The translations under genes and the position numbers were made by a program. Shown piece by piece: positions 37,479-46,555 of a DNA stretch of 64,000 nucleotides. Each line of letters begins with the position of its first letter. Within the stretch, counting starts at the first letter, position 1. The notes beneath the pieces were generated by a model that made no database searches, was not told where the DNA came from, and worked only from the letters and a program-made list of their open reading frames with translations. Source of the stretch: G963674955 sp963674955 (GTDB lineage Bacteria > Desulfobacterota > Desulfovibrionia > Desulfovibrionales > Desulfovibrionaceae); the NCBI GenBank assembly GCA_963674955.2, contig CAXXKR010000004.1, positions 1,116,001 through 1,180,000 on the forward strand. The letters run 5' to 3'.

Positions 37479-39047
37479 ATGAAAACGAAAATCCTGGTCA
37501 AGACCGCTGACGGCAGGGCCTTTGACATCCCGGCGGACCATGACGCCAACCTGGCCCAGACCCTGTTCAGCCACGGGGCCTGGCCCAACACGCCCCTTTG
37601 CTCCGGACTTGGACGTTGCGGCCTTTGCAGGGTGCGCTACCTCTCCGAGCCGCCGGTCCCCCTGGGACCGGAGCTCAAGAAAATCTCGAAAGAAGAACTG
37701 GCCCAGGGCTGGCGTCTGTCCTGCATGCACCAGGCCGACCCGGTTGAAATCTTCATCCCGGAAAACATACTTTCCGCCCCGCCGGTCACTGAAATCATCG
37801 ACCATGCCCACGGCCCGTACTCCCTGGCCCTGGACCTCGGCACCACCAGCATTCACTGGTCCGCCCTGCGGCGCGGCAGGGTCGTGGCCCGTGGACGCGA
37901 ACTCAACCCGCAGATAGGCCTTGGCGGCGAAATCATGTCCAGGCTGGCCTACTCGGCCAGACCGGGCGGCGGAAGGCAGTTGCGCCAACTGATTCTGGAC
38001 AGGCTGAAAACCCTGGTCAAATGGCTGAACTCTGAAATCGGCGGTCCTTTCGAATCCCTGACCATTGCCGGAAACCCGGCCATGACCTACATCCTGCTCG
38101 GACTGGACGCCAAGGGCATTTCACAGGCCCCCTACCACCTGGACTATGCCGGAGACAGCAGCGAAGGATTGCTGCCGGACCTGCCCCCGGCCTATTTCCC
38201 GCCACTCCTGGCCCCTTTTGTCGGCGCGGACCTGTCCGCAGGACTGGCGGCACTGAGATGGGGAGGCGATACCGGACCTGCCTATCCATACGTCCTAGCG
38301 GACATGGGAACCAACGGCGAATTCGTCCTGGCCCTGTCCGAAGATGAATACATTGCGGCCAGCGTGCCCATGGGACCGGCCCTTGAAGGCGTGGGGCTTA
38401 AAATGGGCCGCACAGCCGGACCGGGAGCGGCCACGTCCTTTCGCCTGACCCCAAACGGGATCGCGGCGCTCTATTACGACGACACAGGTCCGGACAAGAA
38501 GCTCCCCGGCATTTCAGGCACCGGCTACCTATCCCTGACAGCCCTGCTCCTGCAAAACGGCCTGCTGGACAAGAGCGGACGCTTTGCCGCCGGCGCTTCC
38601 CCACTGGCCGAAAAACTGGCCCGAAACATCACCTCCCAAGGCGGAGAGCCTCTCATGGAACTTGCTGACGGCCTGAGACTCCCGGCATCCGACATAGAGG
38701 AAATTCTCAAGGTCAAGGCGGCCTTCAATCTGGCCCTGTCCGCCCTTTTGTCCGAAGCCGGGCTTGAACGCGGCGGCCTTGCGGCCATATACATCGCCGG
38801 GGCCATGGGCGAACACGCCAATACCGACGACCTGGAACGACTAGGCTTCCTGCCCCCCGGTTCCGCAAGCAGGACGGTCAAGGCCGGGAACACGTCCCTC
38901 AAGGGCTCGGAACTTCTACTGGAAAACGCAAAGACCCGCCAATGGATAAAAGGCCTGGCTGCACGCACGCGAGTCCTGGACCTGGCTTCGGACAGCGGAT
39001 TCGGCAAACAGTATCTTGAACGGATGATTTTCGAATATGTACCCTGA
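37479..39047 (+). CDS. [2Fe-2S] ferredoxin-domain protein of corrinoid-activation (RACE/DUF4445) type
   Basis: About 522 residues from the ATG at 37479. Residues 1-95 form a plant-type [2Fe-2S] ferredoxin domain, with cysteines 41, 47, 50 and 82 (CSGLGRCGLC ... C). The rest is an actin-like ATPase fold with phosphate-loop LALDLGTTSIHW, DMGTNGEF, GNPAMTYILLG and IYIAGAMGEHANTDDLERLGFLP. Family members reductively reactivate oxidised cobalamin on corrinoid methyltransferases using ATP. Direct adjacency to cobalamin genes supports that role; a cognate methyltransferase is not in the window. Confidence 0.85.
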   Translation: MKTKILVKTADGRAFDIPADHDANLAQTLFSHGAWPNTPLCSGLGRCGLCRVRYLSEPPVPLGPELKKISKEELAQGWRLSCMHQADPVEIFIPENILSAPPVTEIIDHAHGPYSLALDLGTTSIHWSALRRGRVVARGRELNPQIGLGGEIMSRLAYSARPGGGRQLRQLILDRLKTLVKWLNSEIGGPFESLTIAGNPAMTYILLGLDAKGISQAPYHLDYAGDSSEGLLPDLPPAYFPPLLAPFVGADLSAGLAALRWGGDTGPAYPYVLADMGTNGEFVLALSEDEYIAASVPMGPALEGVGLKMGRTAGPGAATSFRLTPNGIAALYYDDTGPDKKLPGISGTGYLSLTALLLQNGLLDKSGRFAAGASPLAEKLARNITSQGGEPLMELADGLRLPASDIEEILKVKAAFNLALSALLSEAGLERGGLAAIYIAGAMGEHANTDDLERLGFLPPGSASRTVKAGNTSLKGSELLLENAKTRQWIKGLAARTRVLDLASDSGFGKQYLERMIFEYVP

Positions 39048-39062
39048 TCACAAGGAGGCCGG

Positions 39063-39701
39063 GTGGAAATAATCGATCTCGGCCTCATCCCCTACGGCGA
39101 GGCGGTTGAAATCCAGCTGGAAAGGCTGGAAAAGGTCACCAGGGGCGAGGATGAAGGCGCGCTGTATCTGCTGGAGCACCCCAAGGTCGTGACCCTGGGC
39201 AGGCAGGGCGGGCTGGAAAACCTGCTGGCCAACGAGGAAGGGCTGAAAAGCCTGGGGATCGACGTGGTCCAGACCACGCGCGGAGGCAACATCACCTGCC
39301 ATTTTCCCGGACAGCTCGTGGCCTATCCCATCATCCGCGTGGAAAAAAGGCCCGGCGGCATACGCAAATTCTTCTTCGACCTGGAAGAATCGGTAGTCAG
39401 GACCTGCGCGGCATTCGGCGTCACTGCCCAGAGACGGGAAGGACATCCGGGCGTCTGGCTGGGGCAAAGAAAAATCTGTTCCATCGGCATCGGGGTGCGC
39501 CGCTGGGTGACCTACCACGGGCTGGCCCTGAATGTTGAAAAAGACCTGTCCCTGTTCCGGACCATCACGCCCTGCGGAATCCAGGGCGCGGTGCCGACCT
39601 CCATTTCCCTGGAAGCGGGGCGGGACGTATCCGTAAAGGAAGCAAAGAATGTCTTCAAACGAGAATTCACGGAAATATTTACGCATTCCCCCCTGGCTTA
39701 G
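39063..39701 (+). CDS. lipB: Octanoyl-[acyl carrier protein]:protein octanoyltransferase
   Basis: LipB (212 residues) moves octanoate from ACP to lipoyl domains. The GTG start at 39063 has AAGGAGG upstream. The active site is visible: TTRGGNITCHFPGQLVAYPI, the catalytic lysine in GQRKICSIGIGVRRWVTYHG and the acyl-accepting cysteine in ITPCGIQGAVPTSIS. The stop overlaps lipA by about 53 bases, so expression is coupled. Confidence 0.95.
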   Translation: MEIIDLGLIPYGEAVEIQLERLEKVTRGEDEGALYLLEHPKVVTLGRQGGLENLLANEEGLKSLGIDVVQTTRGGNITCHFPGQLVAYPIIRVEKRPGGIRKFFFDLEESVVRTCAAFGVTAQRREGHPGVWLGQRKICSIGIGVRRWVTYHGLALNVEKDLSLFRTITPCGIQGAVPTSISLEAGRDVSVKEAKNVFKREFTEIFTHSPLA

Positions 39702-40524
39702 GACGCCCCTGCCCGAAGGCGGGGCCTTCAAGTCAACCTGCTCGCTTATCGGGGACCTGGGCCTGAACACGGTCTGCCAAAGCGCCAAGTGTCCCAACAA
39801 GTGGGAGTGCTTTTCCAAGAAGACGGCCACGTTCCTGATCATGGGGCAGGTCTGCACGCGCAACTGCGCCTTCTGCAACATCACTGCGGGCAGGCCGGAG
39901 GACATCGATCCCACCGAACCGCTCCGAGTGGCCGAAGCCGTGAACCGGCTGGAACTGAAGCACGCCGTGGTCACCTCCGTGACCCGCGACGACATGCCGG
40001 ACGGCGGCGCAGGCTTTTTTGCCGAGACCGTGCGGCGCATCAGGGAGAAGCGGCCCACCTGCACCATCGAGGTGCTCATACCTGATTTCCGGGGCGACCA
40101 AGCCGCCCTGAACTTGGTGCTTGAATCGAGACCGGACGTGCTGAACCACAACGTTGAAACGGTTCCCGGACTGTATTCCAGAATCCGTCCCCAGGCCTCC
40201 TACGAACAAAGCCTGGAACTACTGCGCCGGGTCAAGGAATCCGGTCCGGGCATCGCCTGCAAGAGCGGACTCATGACCGGGCTGGGCGAGACACCGGCGG
40301 AAATCAAGCTGGTCATCGACCATCTGGCGGGGATCGGCTGCGACATCGTGACCATCGGCCAATACATGCAGCCCACGCGCAACCACCCTCGCGTCGAGCG
40401 CTACATGCCACCGGATGAATTCGCATTGTTGGCGGATTACGGCAGGGAAAAGGGCGTGCCGCACATGTTCAGCGCCCCCCTGGTCAGAAGCAGCTACCAT
40501 GCGGAAGAATTCATGCAGGACTAA
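39649..40524 (+). CDS. lipA: Lipoyl synthase
   Basis: LipA (291 residues) is the radical-SAM enzyme that inserts two sulfurs into the octanoyl chain. The auxiliary-cluster cysteines C43, C48 and C54 (CQSAKCPNKWEC), the radical-SAM motif C68-x3-C72-x2-C75 (CTRNCAFC), the SVTRDDMPDGGAG and TIGQYMQPTRNHPRVERY segments, and the C-terminal VRSSYHAEE with the serine ligand of the auxiliary cluster are all present. Its start lies 53 bases inside lipB. Six bases separate its stop from recJ on the other strand, leaving no room for a terminator. Confidence 0.97.
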   Translation: MSSNENSRKYLRIPPWLRTPLPEGGAFKSTCSLIGDLGLNTVCQSAKCPNKWECFSKKTATFLIMGQVCTRNCAFCNITAGRPEDIDPTEPLRVAEAVNRLELKHAVVTSVTRDDMPDGGAGFFAETVRRIREKRPTCTIEVLIPDFRGDQAALNLVLESRPDVLNHNVETVPGLYSRIRPQASYEQSLELLRRVKESGPGIACKSGLMTGLGETPAEIKLVIDHLAGIGCDIVTIGQYMQPTRNHPRVERYMPPDEFALLADYGREKGVPHMFSAPLVRSSYHAEEFMQD

Positions 40525-40530
40525 AAAATC

Positions 40531-42243
40531 CTACTTGAAGTTCCAGTCCCTGATGAGAAGCTCAATCCTGGGCACGCCGTTGAAGCGGTCTATTTTGGGA
40601 GTATAGGCAAAGGACACTTTCCGGCCCCCGAAGTCGTGGCCGGACATGATCTCACCCTGCCTCCAGGCCTTGGCCTGCAGGGTCACGCCGGCCTCCTTGT
40701 CGCTCAGGACCAGCTTGACGTGGATGTTGCCCTTGCCGAAGGTGCGAAAATCCTTGACCGTCACCGGCGGCGAGGTGAACAGCGGTTCCGGGTTGCCCAT
40801 TCCGAAGGGCTGCAAGAGTTCCAATTCCTTTAAAAGCTCAAAGCCGATCTCGCCGAAGCCCAGCGCACGGTCGAACCTGACCGTGGGTTTCAGAGGCTCC
40901 TCCCCCACCTGCCCGACCACGGCTTCGTGAAATCTCTGCCGCAACAACTCCAGTTTTCCAGGCTCGATGCTGAGCCCCGCAGCCTGTTTGTGACCGCCGA
41001 AGGTCAGAAGAATATCGCTTATGGAGAGCAGGCCCTCATGCAGGTCGAACTCCCCGATGCTTCTCCCGGACCCCTTGAGCCTGTCCCCGTCCTCGCAGAG
41101 TATGAGCGCGGGCCGATAGAACTTCTCCACTATGCGCGAGGCCACTATGCCGATGATGCCCTGGTGCCAGTGGGGGGCGTAAAGCACCAGCCCCGCCCTG
41201 TTGTGGAGCCTGATCTGTTCCTCGGCCTGCTCAAGGGCCTGGTCGAAGATATCCTGCTCCTCGCTTCGACGCTGGACATTGAACTCGTTTAGCTTTGCCG
41301 CAAGGGGTTTGGCCGTTTCCACATCCGGAGCCAGCAGAAGATCCAGGGCCATTTCAGGATCGCCCAGCCTTCCGGCCGCGTTTATCCGGGGCGCAAGGCC
41401 GAAACCGATCTGCCCGGCTCCCAGCGCGGCAAAACGGTCATAGCCGCTGACCTCCTTCAACACCGCAACGCCGGGACGCCTGGCCTCCTTGATAAGCAGC
41501 AGGCCGTTCTTGACCAGAATACGGTTCTGCCCAGTGAGCCTGACCACGTCGGCCACGGTGCCGAGGGCGACCAGGTCGAGATATTCCTTCATGTCCACCG
41601 GATTGCCGGGCAGGAGCCTGTTCAGGGCACCCATGAGCATGAAGGCCACGCCCACTCCGGCCAGATCCGCGCACTCGCAATCCTCCAGGCGGGGATTGCA
41701 GATGGCGGCGGCGGGCGGAAGCTCGTCGCCCGGCAGATGGTGATCGGAAACGACCACGGTCATGCCCAACTCGTTGGCCCGCCCGATTGCCTCATGATCC
41801 GAAATTCCGCAGTCCACGGTCAGAAGAAGCTTCACCCCGTTTGCGGCCAGCCCTTCCAGGCCCGGCACGCTCAATCCGTAGCCCTCCTCCATGCGGTTTG
41901 GCAGGTGGTGGACGACATCGAAGCCGCGCCCGGCAAGGAAACTCTTGACCAGGGCCGTGGAGGTCACGCCGTCAACGTCATAATCGCCCCACACGGCCAT
42001 CCTCCTCCCCTGTTCAAGACCACGAGCCAGGACAGCGGCGGCCTCCGACAGGCCGGGGATGGATGAAGGTTGGGAAAGATTTCGCAGGCCGGGGCTCAGA
42101 AAACCGTCCATTTCCTCGCGGGTCCGGTAGCCCCGGCTCCAGAGTATGCCCGCGATGAGAGGCGTTATCTGCAGTTCCTCGGCGATCCGCTCCACATGCG
42201 CCGGAACTTCCTCGTCCGATCTCGTCTTCCAGTTGCCAGGCAA
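40531..42243 (-). CDS. recJ: Single-stranded-DNA-specific exonuclease RecJ
   Basis: RecJ (570 residues) degrades single-stranded DNA 5' to 3' in recombination and repair. The DHH phosphoesterase motifs are AVWGDYDVDGVTSTALVKS, LTVDCGISDHEAI and VVVSDHHLPGDELPPA, followed by a DHHA1 domain with TFGGHKQAAGLSI and a C-terminal OB-like domain. The start is TTG at 42243 with GGAG seven bases upstream. It ends the long minus-strand run 40531-53287. Confidence 0.96.
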   Translation of the reverse strand: MPGNWKTRSDEEVPAHVERIAEELQITPLIAGILWSRGYRTREEMDGFLSPGLRNLSQPSSIPGLSEAAAVLARGLEQGRRMAVWGDYDVDGVTSTALVKSFLAGRGFDVVHHLPNRMEEGYGLSVPGLEGLAANGVKLLLTVDCGISDHEAIGRANELGMTVVVSDHHLPGDELPPAAAICNPRLEDCECADLAGVGVAFMLMGALNRLLPGNPVDMKEYLDLVALGTVADVVRLTGQNRILVKNGLLLIKEARRPGVAVLKEVSGYDRFAALGAGQIGFGLAPRINAAGRLGDPEMALDLLLAPDVETAKPLAAKLNEFNVQRRSEEQDIFDQALEQAEEQIRLHNRAGLVLYAPHWHQGIIGIVASRIVEKFYRPALILCEDGDRLKGSGRSIGEFDLHEGLLSISDILLTFGGHKQAAGLSIEPGKLELLRQRFHEAVVGQVGEEPLKPTVRFDRALGFGEIGFELLKELELLQPFGMGNPEPLFTSPPVTVKDFRTFGKGNIHVKLVLSDKEAGVTLQAKAWRQGEIMSGHDFGGRKVSFAYTPKIDRFNGVPRIELLIRDWNFK

Positions 42244-42272
42244 TATTCCGCTCCGGGGGGAAAGGGTGGGGA

Positions 42273-43133
42273 TTAAATCAATTCCCTTACGAAATGATCA
42301 AGGGTCTCGTCTTCCAGGACTTCCCGGCCTTGAGTCAATATCGCTTCCCGATCAAGCCCCAGCTGACCGCACACTTCCTGTATCTCCTGGGCATAAGGTC
42401 CCGGTTCGTTGGTCAGGTGGTGGGCCAGGCAATCGGCCAGGTAGAGGACGGTGGTTTCCTCCTTGAACTCGGGGGCGCGCAGAGGCAGATGGTGCCAACT
42501 TATGGGCTCCACCAACTCGGAAGGCAAATCCCAGGACTTGAGCACCAGACCGCCCACCACGCCGTGGTCCAGACCCCAGTATTCATCCTCGGCCTCGATA
42601 TCCGGACCGCCGCGTTCAGCGTTTTCAAGAAATATTGCCCGCCAGTCGTCCGGGGCGTACATGGCGACGATCAGCTTCCCAAGATCGTGCAAAAGACCTG
42701 CTGTAAACATGTTGTCTGGATTCAAGCCCTCAATTCCGTCGGCCAGTTTTCTGGCCATGACGGCTACGTATATCTGATGCTTCCAGTATTTTTTCAGGTC
42801 AAACTCTTTTGGCAGGGGATTGCCCCTGGACAATCCCTTCACACCCAATGAAACGACGATGTTGCGAATCTCGTTGAGCCCCAGTATGGCCACGGCGCGC
42901 GTGACGGTGCTGACTTGCGACTGCAAGCCGTAAAACGCGGAGTTGGCCACGTCCAGAACGCGGGTGGACAATCCCTGGTCCCGGCTCATGATCTCGCCTA
43001 TCTCCTCCAGGGGAGACAGGGAATCCCGGCCGGTCATGACGAAAAGCTTTTGCAAAAGGGAGGGGGAAAACGGAAGGTCGTTTTTTATTTGGGGGATCTT
43101 GCCCAAGAATTTCTGCGCGTGTTCATGTCCCAT
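42273..43133 (-). CDS. HDOD-domain protein
   Basis: A 286-residue protein with an HDOD domain filling residues ~25-220: FSPSLLQKLFVMTGRDSLSPLEEIGEIMSRDQGLSTRVLDVANSAFYGLQSQ in the core fold, then AVAILGLNEIRNIVVSLG and GLLHDLGKLIVAMYAPDDW. HDOD proteins lack a full catalytic HD set and act in signalling, often with chemotaxis or cyclic-nucleotide systems. The partner is unknown. Its ATG shares one base with the TPR gene stop (TGATG), so the two are cotranscribed. Confidence 0.88.
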   Translation of the reverse strand: MGHEHAQKFLGKIPQIKNDLPFSPSLLQKLFVMTGRDSLSPLEEIGEIMSRDQGLSTRVLDVANSAFYGLQSQVSTVTRAVAILGLNEIRNIVVSLGVKGLSRGNPLPKEFDLKKYWKHQIYVAVMARKLADGIEGLNPDNMFTAGLLHDLGKLIVAMYAPDDWRAIFLENAERGGPDIEAEDEYWGLDHGVVGGLVLKSWDLPSELVEPISWHHLPLRAPEFKEETTVLYLADCLAHHLTNEPGPYAQEIQEVCGQLGLDREAILTQGREVLEDETLDHFVRELI

Positions 43134-44044
43134 CAGAGTATGATCTTCTTCTTTTCCTTGTGGTCTTTTGATCCAGGCGAATCCTTGCCGTCAAGGCCTT
43201 CCATGTCCGACTTGACCTTTGTGGAAGAGTCTTTCTTCTTGGGAGTGGTGGTCGGCGAAGGGATATTGTCGTCGGGCTTGAGCCAGCCTTCCTTTTCAAG
43301 ATAGTCCCAAAACAGCCGCCCCTCTTCCAGGTTCGGATTTATTGTCAAACATTTTTTCAAATATTCGACACACTTGTCCCTTTCGCCCTTGTCGAAATAC
43401 ACCCTTGCGATATTGTGAAAAAGGTGCTCGTCGTTCTCCACCAGCTGCTCAGCCTTTTCGTAATAATCCACAGCCTGATCGAGCATCTTGTTCTTGCGCA
43501 AGTTGATGCCGAAATCGTTGAACAAATGTTTGTGCTGCGTTTCAAAGGCCGCGTCCAGATTGACCAGACGCTCGAAAATGTCGTTGGCCTTTGTTGTTTC
43601 CCCATGCTCCAGATATGTCAGGCCGAGGCCGAAATTGGCGCGAACATTTTCCTCGTCCACCCTGGTCGCGCTCTTGAATTCGAACTCCGCGCTGTAATGG
43701 GCGCCCCGGTCGCGGTGCTGCTCTCCTCGAACGATGGTCTCGTTCAGTTCCATCATCTTGGGGTAGACCGTGCTGATGTAGAACTCCGGTTCCGGATTGA
43801 ACTTTGAAAGAAAATCCTCTCTGGGTATTGTGCGTTTCGGACCGGAGGGCACATAATTCTTGTTCAGGGGCTGGACATCGATGGAGTCCCGGTCCTTTTC
43901 CTCAACAAACCAGAACGTCTTCTGAATGGTTCGGCGCTGGGTGGTTCCGGTGCCGACCTTGACCACGGACTGGGTGGAAAAGACACCTTTTATCTTTTCC
44001 TCGCCAGCGCCAATAATGATTTTATGTTCTCCTTCGCCCGCCAT
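43133..44044 (-). CDS. TPR protein with unusual N-terminal domain
   Basis: A 303-residue cytoplasmic protein. The first ~95 residues are not a repeat: HKIIIGAGEEKIKGVFSTQ, TTQRRTIQKTFWFVEEK and PLNKNYVPSGPKRTIPREDFL suggest a small beta-rich domain I cannot name. Residues ~110-245 hold TPRs (AHYSAEFEFKSATRVDEENV, GETTKANDIFERLVNLDAAF, KMLDQAVDYYEKAEQLVEND, GERDKCVEYLKKCLTINPNLEE). The last ~45 are lysine/serine-rich and disordered. It overlaps the HDOD gene by one base. A role as an adaptor is inference. Confidence 0.75.
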   Translation of the reverse strand: MAGEGEHKIIIGAGEEKIKGVFSTQSVVKVGTGTTQRRTIQKTFWFVEEKDRDSIDVQPLNKNYVPSGPKRTIPREDFLSKFNPEPEFYISTVYPKMMELNETIVRGEQHRDRGAHYSAEFEFKSATRVDEENVRANFGLGLTYLEHGETTKANDIFERLVNLDAAFETQHKHLFNDFGINLRKNKMLDQAVDYYEKAEQLVENDEHLFHNIARVYFDKGERDKCVEYLKKCLTINPNLEEGRLFWDYLEKEGWLKPDDNIPSPTTTPKKKDSSTKVKSDMEGLDGKDSPGSKDHKEKKKIIL

Positions 44045-44071
44045 CCGCCGTCCTCTTTATGCTTGAATCCG

Positions 44072-44773
44072 TCAGCTGTTCATCTCTTCCAGCACGGCCT
44101 CGACAACTCTGCCGGGGAAGGGCGCCGAAGTGACAGGCCTTCCCAAAACCAAATAATCCGAACCGTTTTTCACAGCCTGGGCCGGAGTGACCGTCCTGCG
44201 CTGATCGTCGCCGCCGGTTGCTCCGTTTTCGGGTCTTATGCCCGGAGTCAGGCACAAAAAACCATCCCCGCAGGATTCCTTCACCCTGGAAACCTCAAGT
44301 CCCGAGCATACTATGCCGTCCAGTACATATTGCTTGGCCTTAAGGGCAAGGTCAAGGGCCAAATCAGAGGGCTCGGGAAGACCCGGCAAAGGCAGGTCGC
44401 CGCGGCCCATGCTGGTCAGAATCGTGACCCCGAAAATGAGCGGCCCCCTTCCCCGGGCCGAAGCCTCGTCCCTGCCCTGCAACGCGGCCTCTGCCATGCG
44501 CGAACCGCCGAGGACATGAATATTGACCATGTCCGCCCCGAGATTCGCGGCGGAGCGCACAGCGCCTTTTACGGTGTTGGGTATGTCGAAAAACTTCAAA
44601 TCCAGAAATACGTTGAACCCCATGTCCTTGAGACGGCCCACAATGTCCGGTCCCGCACTGGTGAAAAGCTCCAGCCCCACCTTGACCCAGGGGCACACGC
44701 CCTTGAGCAGGCCGGCCATCTCCAGTGCGGACCCTGAATCGGGGTAATCCAGCGCCACTACGAGTTCAGCCAT
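44072..44773 (-). CDS. pyrF: Orotidine 5'-phosphate decarboxylase
   Basis: PyrF (233 residues) makes UMP from OMP. Family motifs: ELVVALDYPDSGSAL, KVGLELFTSAGPDIV, DLKFFDIPNTVKGAV (the catalytic DxKxxD-type residues with the lysine), VTILTSM, LTPGIRPE and GSDYLVLGRPVT. It overlaps gmk by 8 bases and belongs to the same run of housekeeping genes. Confidence 0.95.
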   Translation of the reverse strand: MAELVVALDYPDSGSALEMAGLLKGVCPWVKVGLELFTSAGPDIVGRLKDMGFNVFLDLKFFDIPNTVKGAVRSAANLGADMVNIHVLGGSRMAEAALQGRDEASARGRGPLIFGVTILTSMGRGDLPLPGLPEPSDLALDLALKAKQYVLDGIVCSGLEVSRVKESCGDGFLCLTPGIRPENGATGGDDQRRTVTPAQAVKNGSDYLVLGRPVTSAPFPGRVVEAVLEEMNS

Positions 44774-45416
44774 CTTGTTTCCAGGTTGAAAGAACCTTGT
44801 TCAACAATTGCGGGCGAAAGACCGGTTTCTTCCTGCCCGCTATGTACACTGCCCGCAGGTCGTCATAAGCCGAATCAAGCTCGTCGTTCACTATCCAATA
44901 ATCAAATTTCACGGCTGATTTCAACTCGCCCACAGCATTTCCAAGCCTTCTGGCGATGGCCTCGGGCGCATCCGTGGCCCGCCCTTCCAGGCGCGCCTTG
45001 AGATCCGCCTTGGAAGGCGGAAGCAAAAAGACGTAGAGCCCTTCCGGAAAACTCTCCTTGAGCTGCATGGCGCCCTGAACGTCGATGTCGAAAAGCACGT
45101 CGCGCCCCTGATTGAGCAAGTCGCGAACAGGCTTCACCGCCGTGCCGTAGTAATTCCCGTGAACCTCGGCCCATTCCGCGAACAGTCCCTTGTCGCGCAT
45201 GGAAAGAAATTCGTCGCGTCCGATGAAAATGTAATCCTTTCCGTCGACCTCTCCCTTGCGCGGCTGGCGGGTGGTGTATGAAACCGAAAAGCTGAAGCGC
45301 GGAAATTCCTGCAACAGCCTCTTGACCAACGTGCTCTTTCCCGTGCCGGACGGCGCGCAGACCACCAGAATGAGACCCAGACGTTCCTTGCCGTGCTCTT
45401 CCCACTCAAACACTGC
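44766..45416 (-). CDS. gmk: Guanylate kinase
   Basis: Gmk (about 216 residues) phosphorylates GMP to GDP. P-loop VVCAPSGTGKSTLVKRLL, the GMP-binding segment FSVSYTTRQPRKGEVDGKDYIFI, WAEVHGNYYGT and DIDVQGAMQLKE are all standard. The frame is open to a TTG at 45434, but the GTG at 45416 with GGGAGAGG a few bases before it is preferred; it overlaps the remA stop. In many bacteria yicC, remA, gmk and rpoZ are neighbours; rpoZ is not next to gmk here. Confidence 0.93.
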   Translation of the reverse strand, partial: AVFEWEEHGKERLGLILVVCAPSGTGKSTLVKRLLQEFPRFSFSVSYTTRQPRKGEVDGKDYIFIGRDEFLSMRDKGLFAEWAEVHGNYYGTAVKPVRDLLNQGRDVLFDIDVQGAMQLKESFPEGLYVFLLPPSKADLKARLEGRATDAPEAIARRLGNAVGELKSAVKFDYWIVNDELDSAYDDLRAVYIAGRKKPVFRPQLLNKVLSTWKQDG

Positions 45417-45666
45417 CCTCTCCCTCGGCGGCAAATCGCTGGCTGATGGTTTCGGCCTGAATGGCCGACAGGATCACATGATTTGAGTCGGTGACGATGA
45501 TGGCCCGCGTCTTGCGCCCCTGGGTCACGTCTATGAGCTTTCCCTCCTGACGAGCATCCTCCCTGAGCCTGCGCATGGGAGAGGACGAAGGGCTGACGAT
45601 GCTCACGACTCTGTCCAGGACCACGAAATTCCCAAATCCCACGTTCAGCAACCTGTTTTTCTGCAT
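45406..45666 (-). CDS. remA: RemA/DUF370-family small regulator-like protein
   Basis: An 86-residue protein of the RemA/DUF370 family: LLNVGFGNFVVLDRVVSIVSPSSSPMRRL, GKLIDVTQGRKTRAIIVTDSNHVILSAI. In Bacillus RemA is a DNA-binding activator of biofilm genes; in proteobacteria the family is found beside yicC and gmk but its function is not established. The ATG at 45666 lies 6 bases after the yicC stop. The upstream extension of the frame into yicC is not used. Confidence 0.88.
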   Translation of the reverse strand: MQKNRLLNVGFGNFVVLDRVVSIVSPSSSPMRRLREDARQEGKLIDVTQGRKTRAIIVTDSNHVILSAIQAETISQRFAAEGEGSV

Positions 45667-45671
45667 CTCGC

Positions 45672-46553
45672 CTATTCCATGTTTTGCACTTGCTCGCGGC
45701 ACTTTTCCAGCTCGGCCTTGAAATCCACCACCAGACGGCTGACGGCTATGTCCTGGGCCTTGTTGCCGCAGGTGTTTATCTCGCGAAAAGTCTCCTGAAC
45801 GATGAAATCCAATCTCTTGCCCTGCTCGCCCTCTTCACCCAGAACCTCGCGCAGCCGATCCAGATGGGCGTCCAGGCGGGTCAATTCCTCCGACACATCA
45901 AGCTTATCGGTCAAAATCGCCACTTCCTGAAGCAGGCGTTCCTCGGAGAACTCGGCCCCTGCCGTCTCCAACATTTCCTGAACGCGTTGTAGCAGAGAGG
46001 TCTTCTTCTCTTCAAGGACCTGGGGAATCCTTTCCCTTATTTCCGCAGCGAATCCTGTCATGCGCCCGGTGCGCTCCATGAGGTCGTCGACCATGACCTT
46101 GCCTTCGCCGAGCTTTGATTCGCGCCAGTCGGCAAGAGCGCTTTCAAGGCCACTTGTCAGGCTCCGGGCCAGATTCGGGTCCGGCTCCCCGCCGCCCTCG
46201 CGCCAGAGAGTGGAGATGGTCAGCATCCTGTTCAGGTCGGGCGTGAATTCCGCGCCGCACTGGCCGGCGTATTCCCTGAGCTGATCGACCATGCCCTGGG
46301 CCTGGGCCTTGTTGAACGTCACACCCAGAAGCGCGGCGTCCCGGATGTCCAGGTTGAGGCTTATGTCCACTCGGCCCCTGGCCCCGTACCTGCGGACGGT
46401 CTTTTCCCATTCCGTTTCCATGCAGCGCAAAAACGAGGGCATGCGCCATTTGACGTCAAGGAACCTGCCGTTGACGCTGCGTATCTCCCAAACATGGGTC
46501 CAGTCCTTGTCGTTGGTCTCGAAACGGCCGAAGCCGGTCATGCTAGCGAGCAT
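45672..46553 (-). CDS. yicC: YicC-family endoribonuclease-like protein
   Basis: A 293-residue YicC homologue. The start MLASMTGFGRFE, SVNGRFLDVKWRMP and the C-terminal KLDVSEELTRLDAHLDRLREVL and RLDFIVQETFREINTCGNKAQD blocks are the family signature. E. coli YicC is reported to act as an endoribonuclease in sRNA turnover; that activity is not shown here. It is next to remA and gmk. Confidence 0.92.
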   Translation of the reverse strand: MLASMTGFGRFETNDKDWTHVWEIRSVNGRFLDVKWRMPSFLRCMETEWEKTVRRYGARGRVDISLNLDIRDAALLGVTFNKAQAQGMVDQLREYAGQCGAEFTPDLNRMLTISTLWREGGGEPDPNLARSLTSGLESALADWRESKLGEGKVMVDDLMERTGRMTGFAAEIRERIPQVLEEKKTSLLQRVQEMLETAGAEFSEERLLQEVAILTDKLDVSEELTRLDAHLDRLREVLGEEGEQGKRLDFIVQETFREINTCGNKAQDIAVSRLVVDFKAELEKCREQVQNME

Positions 46554-46555
46554 AT

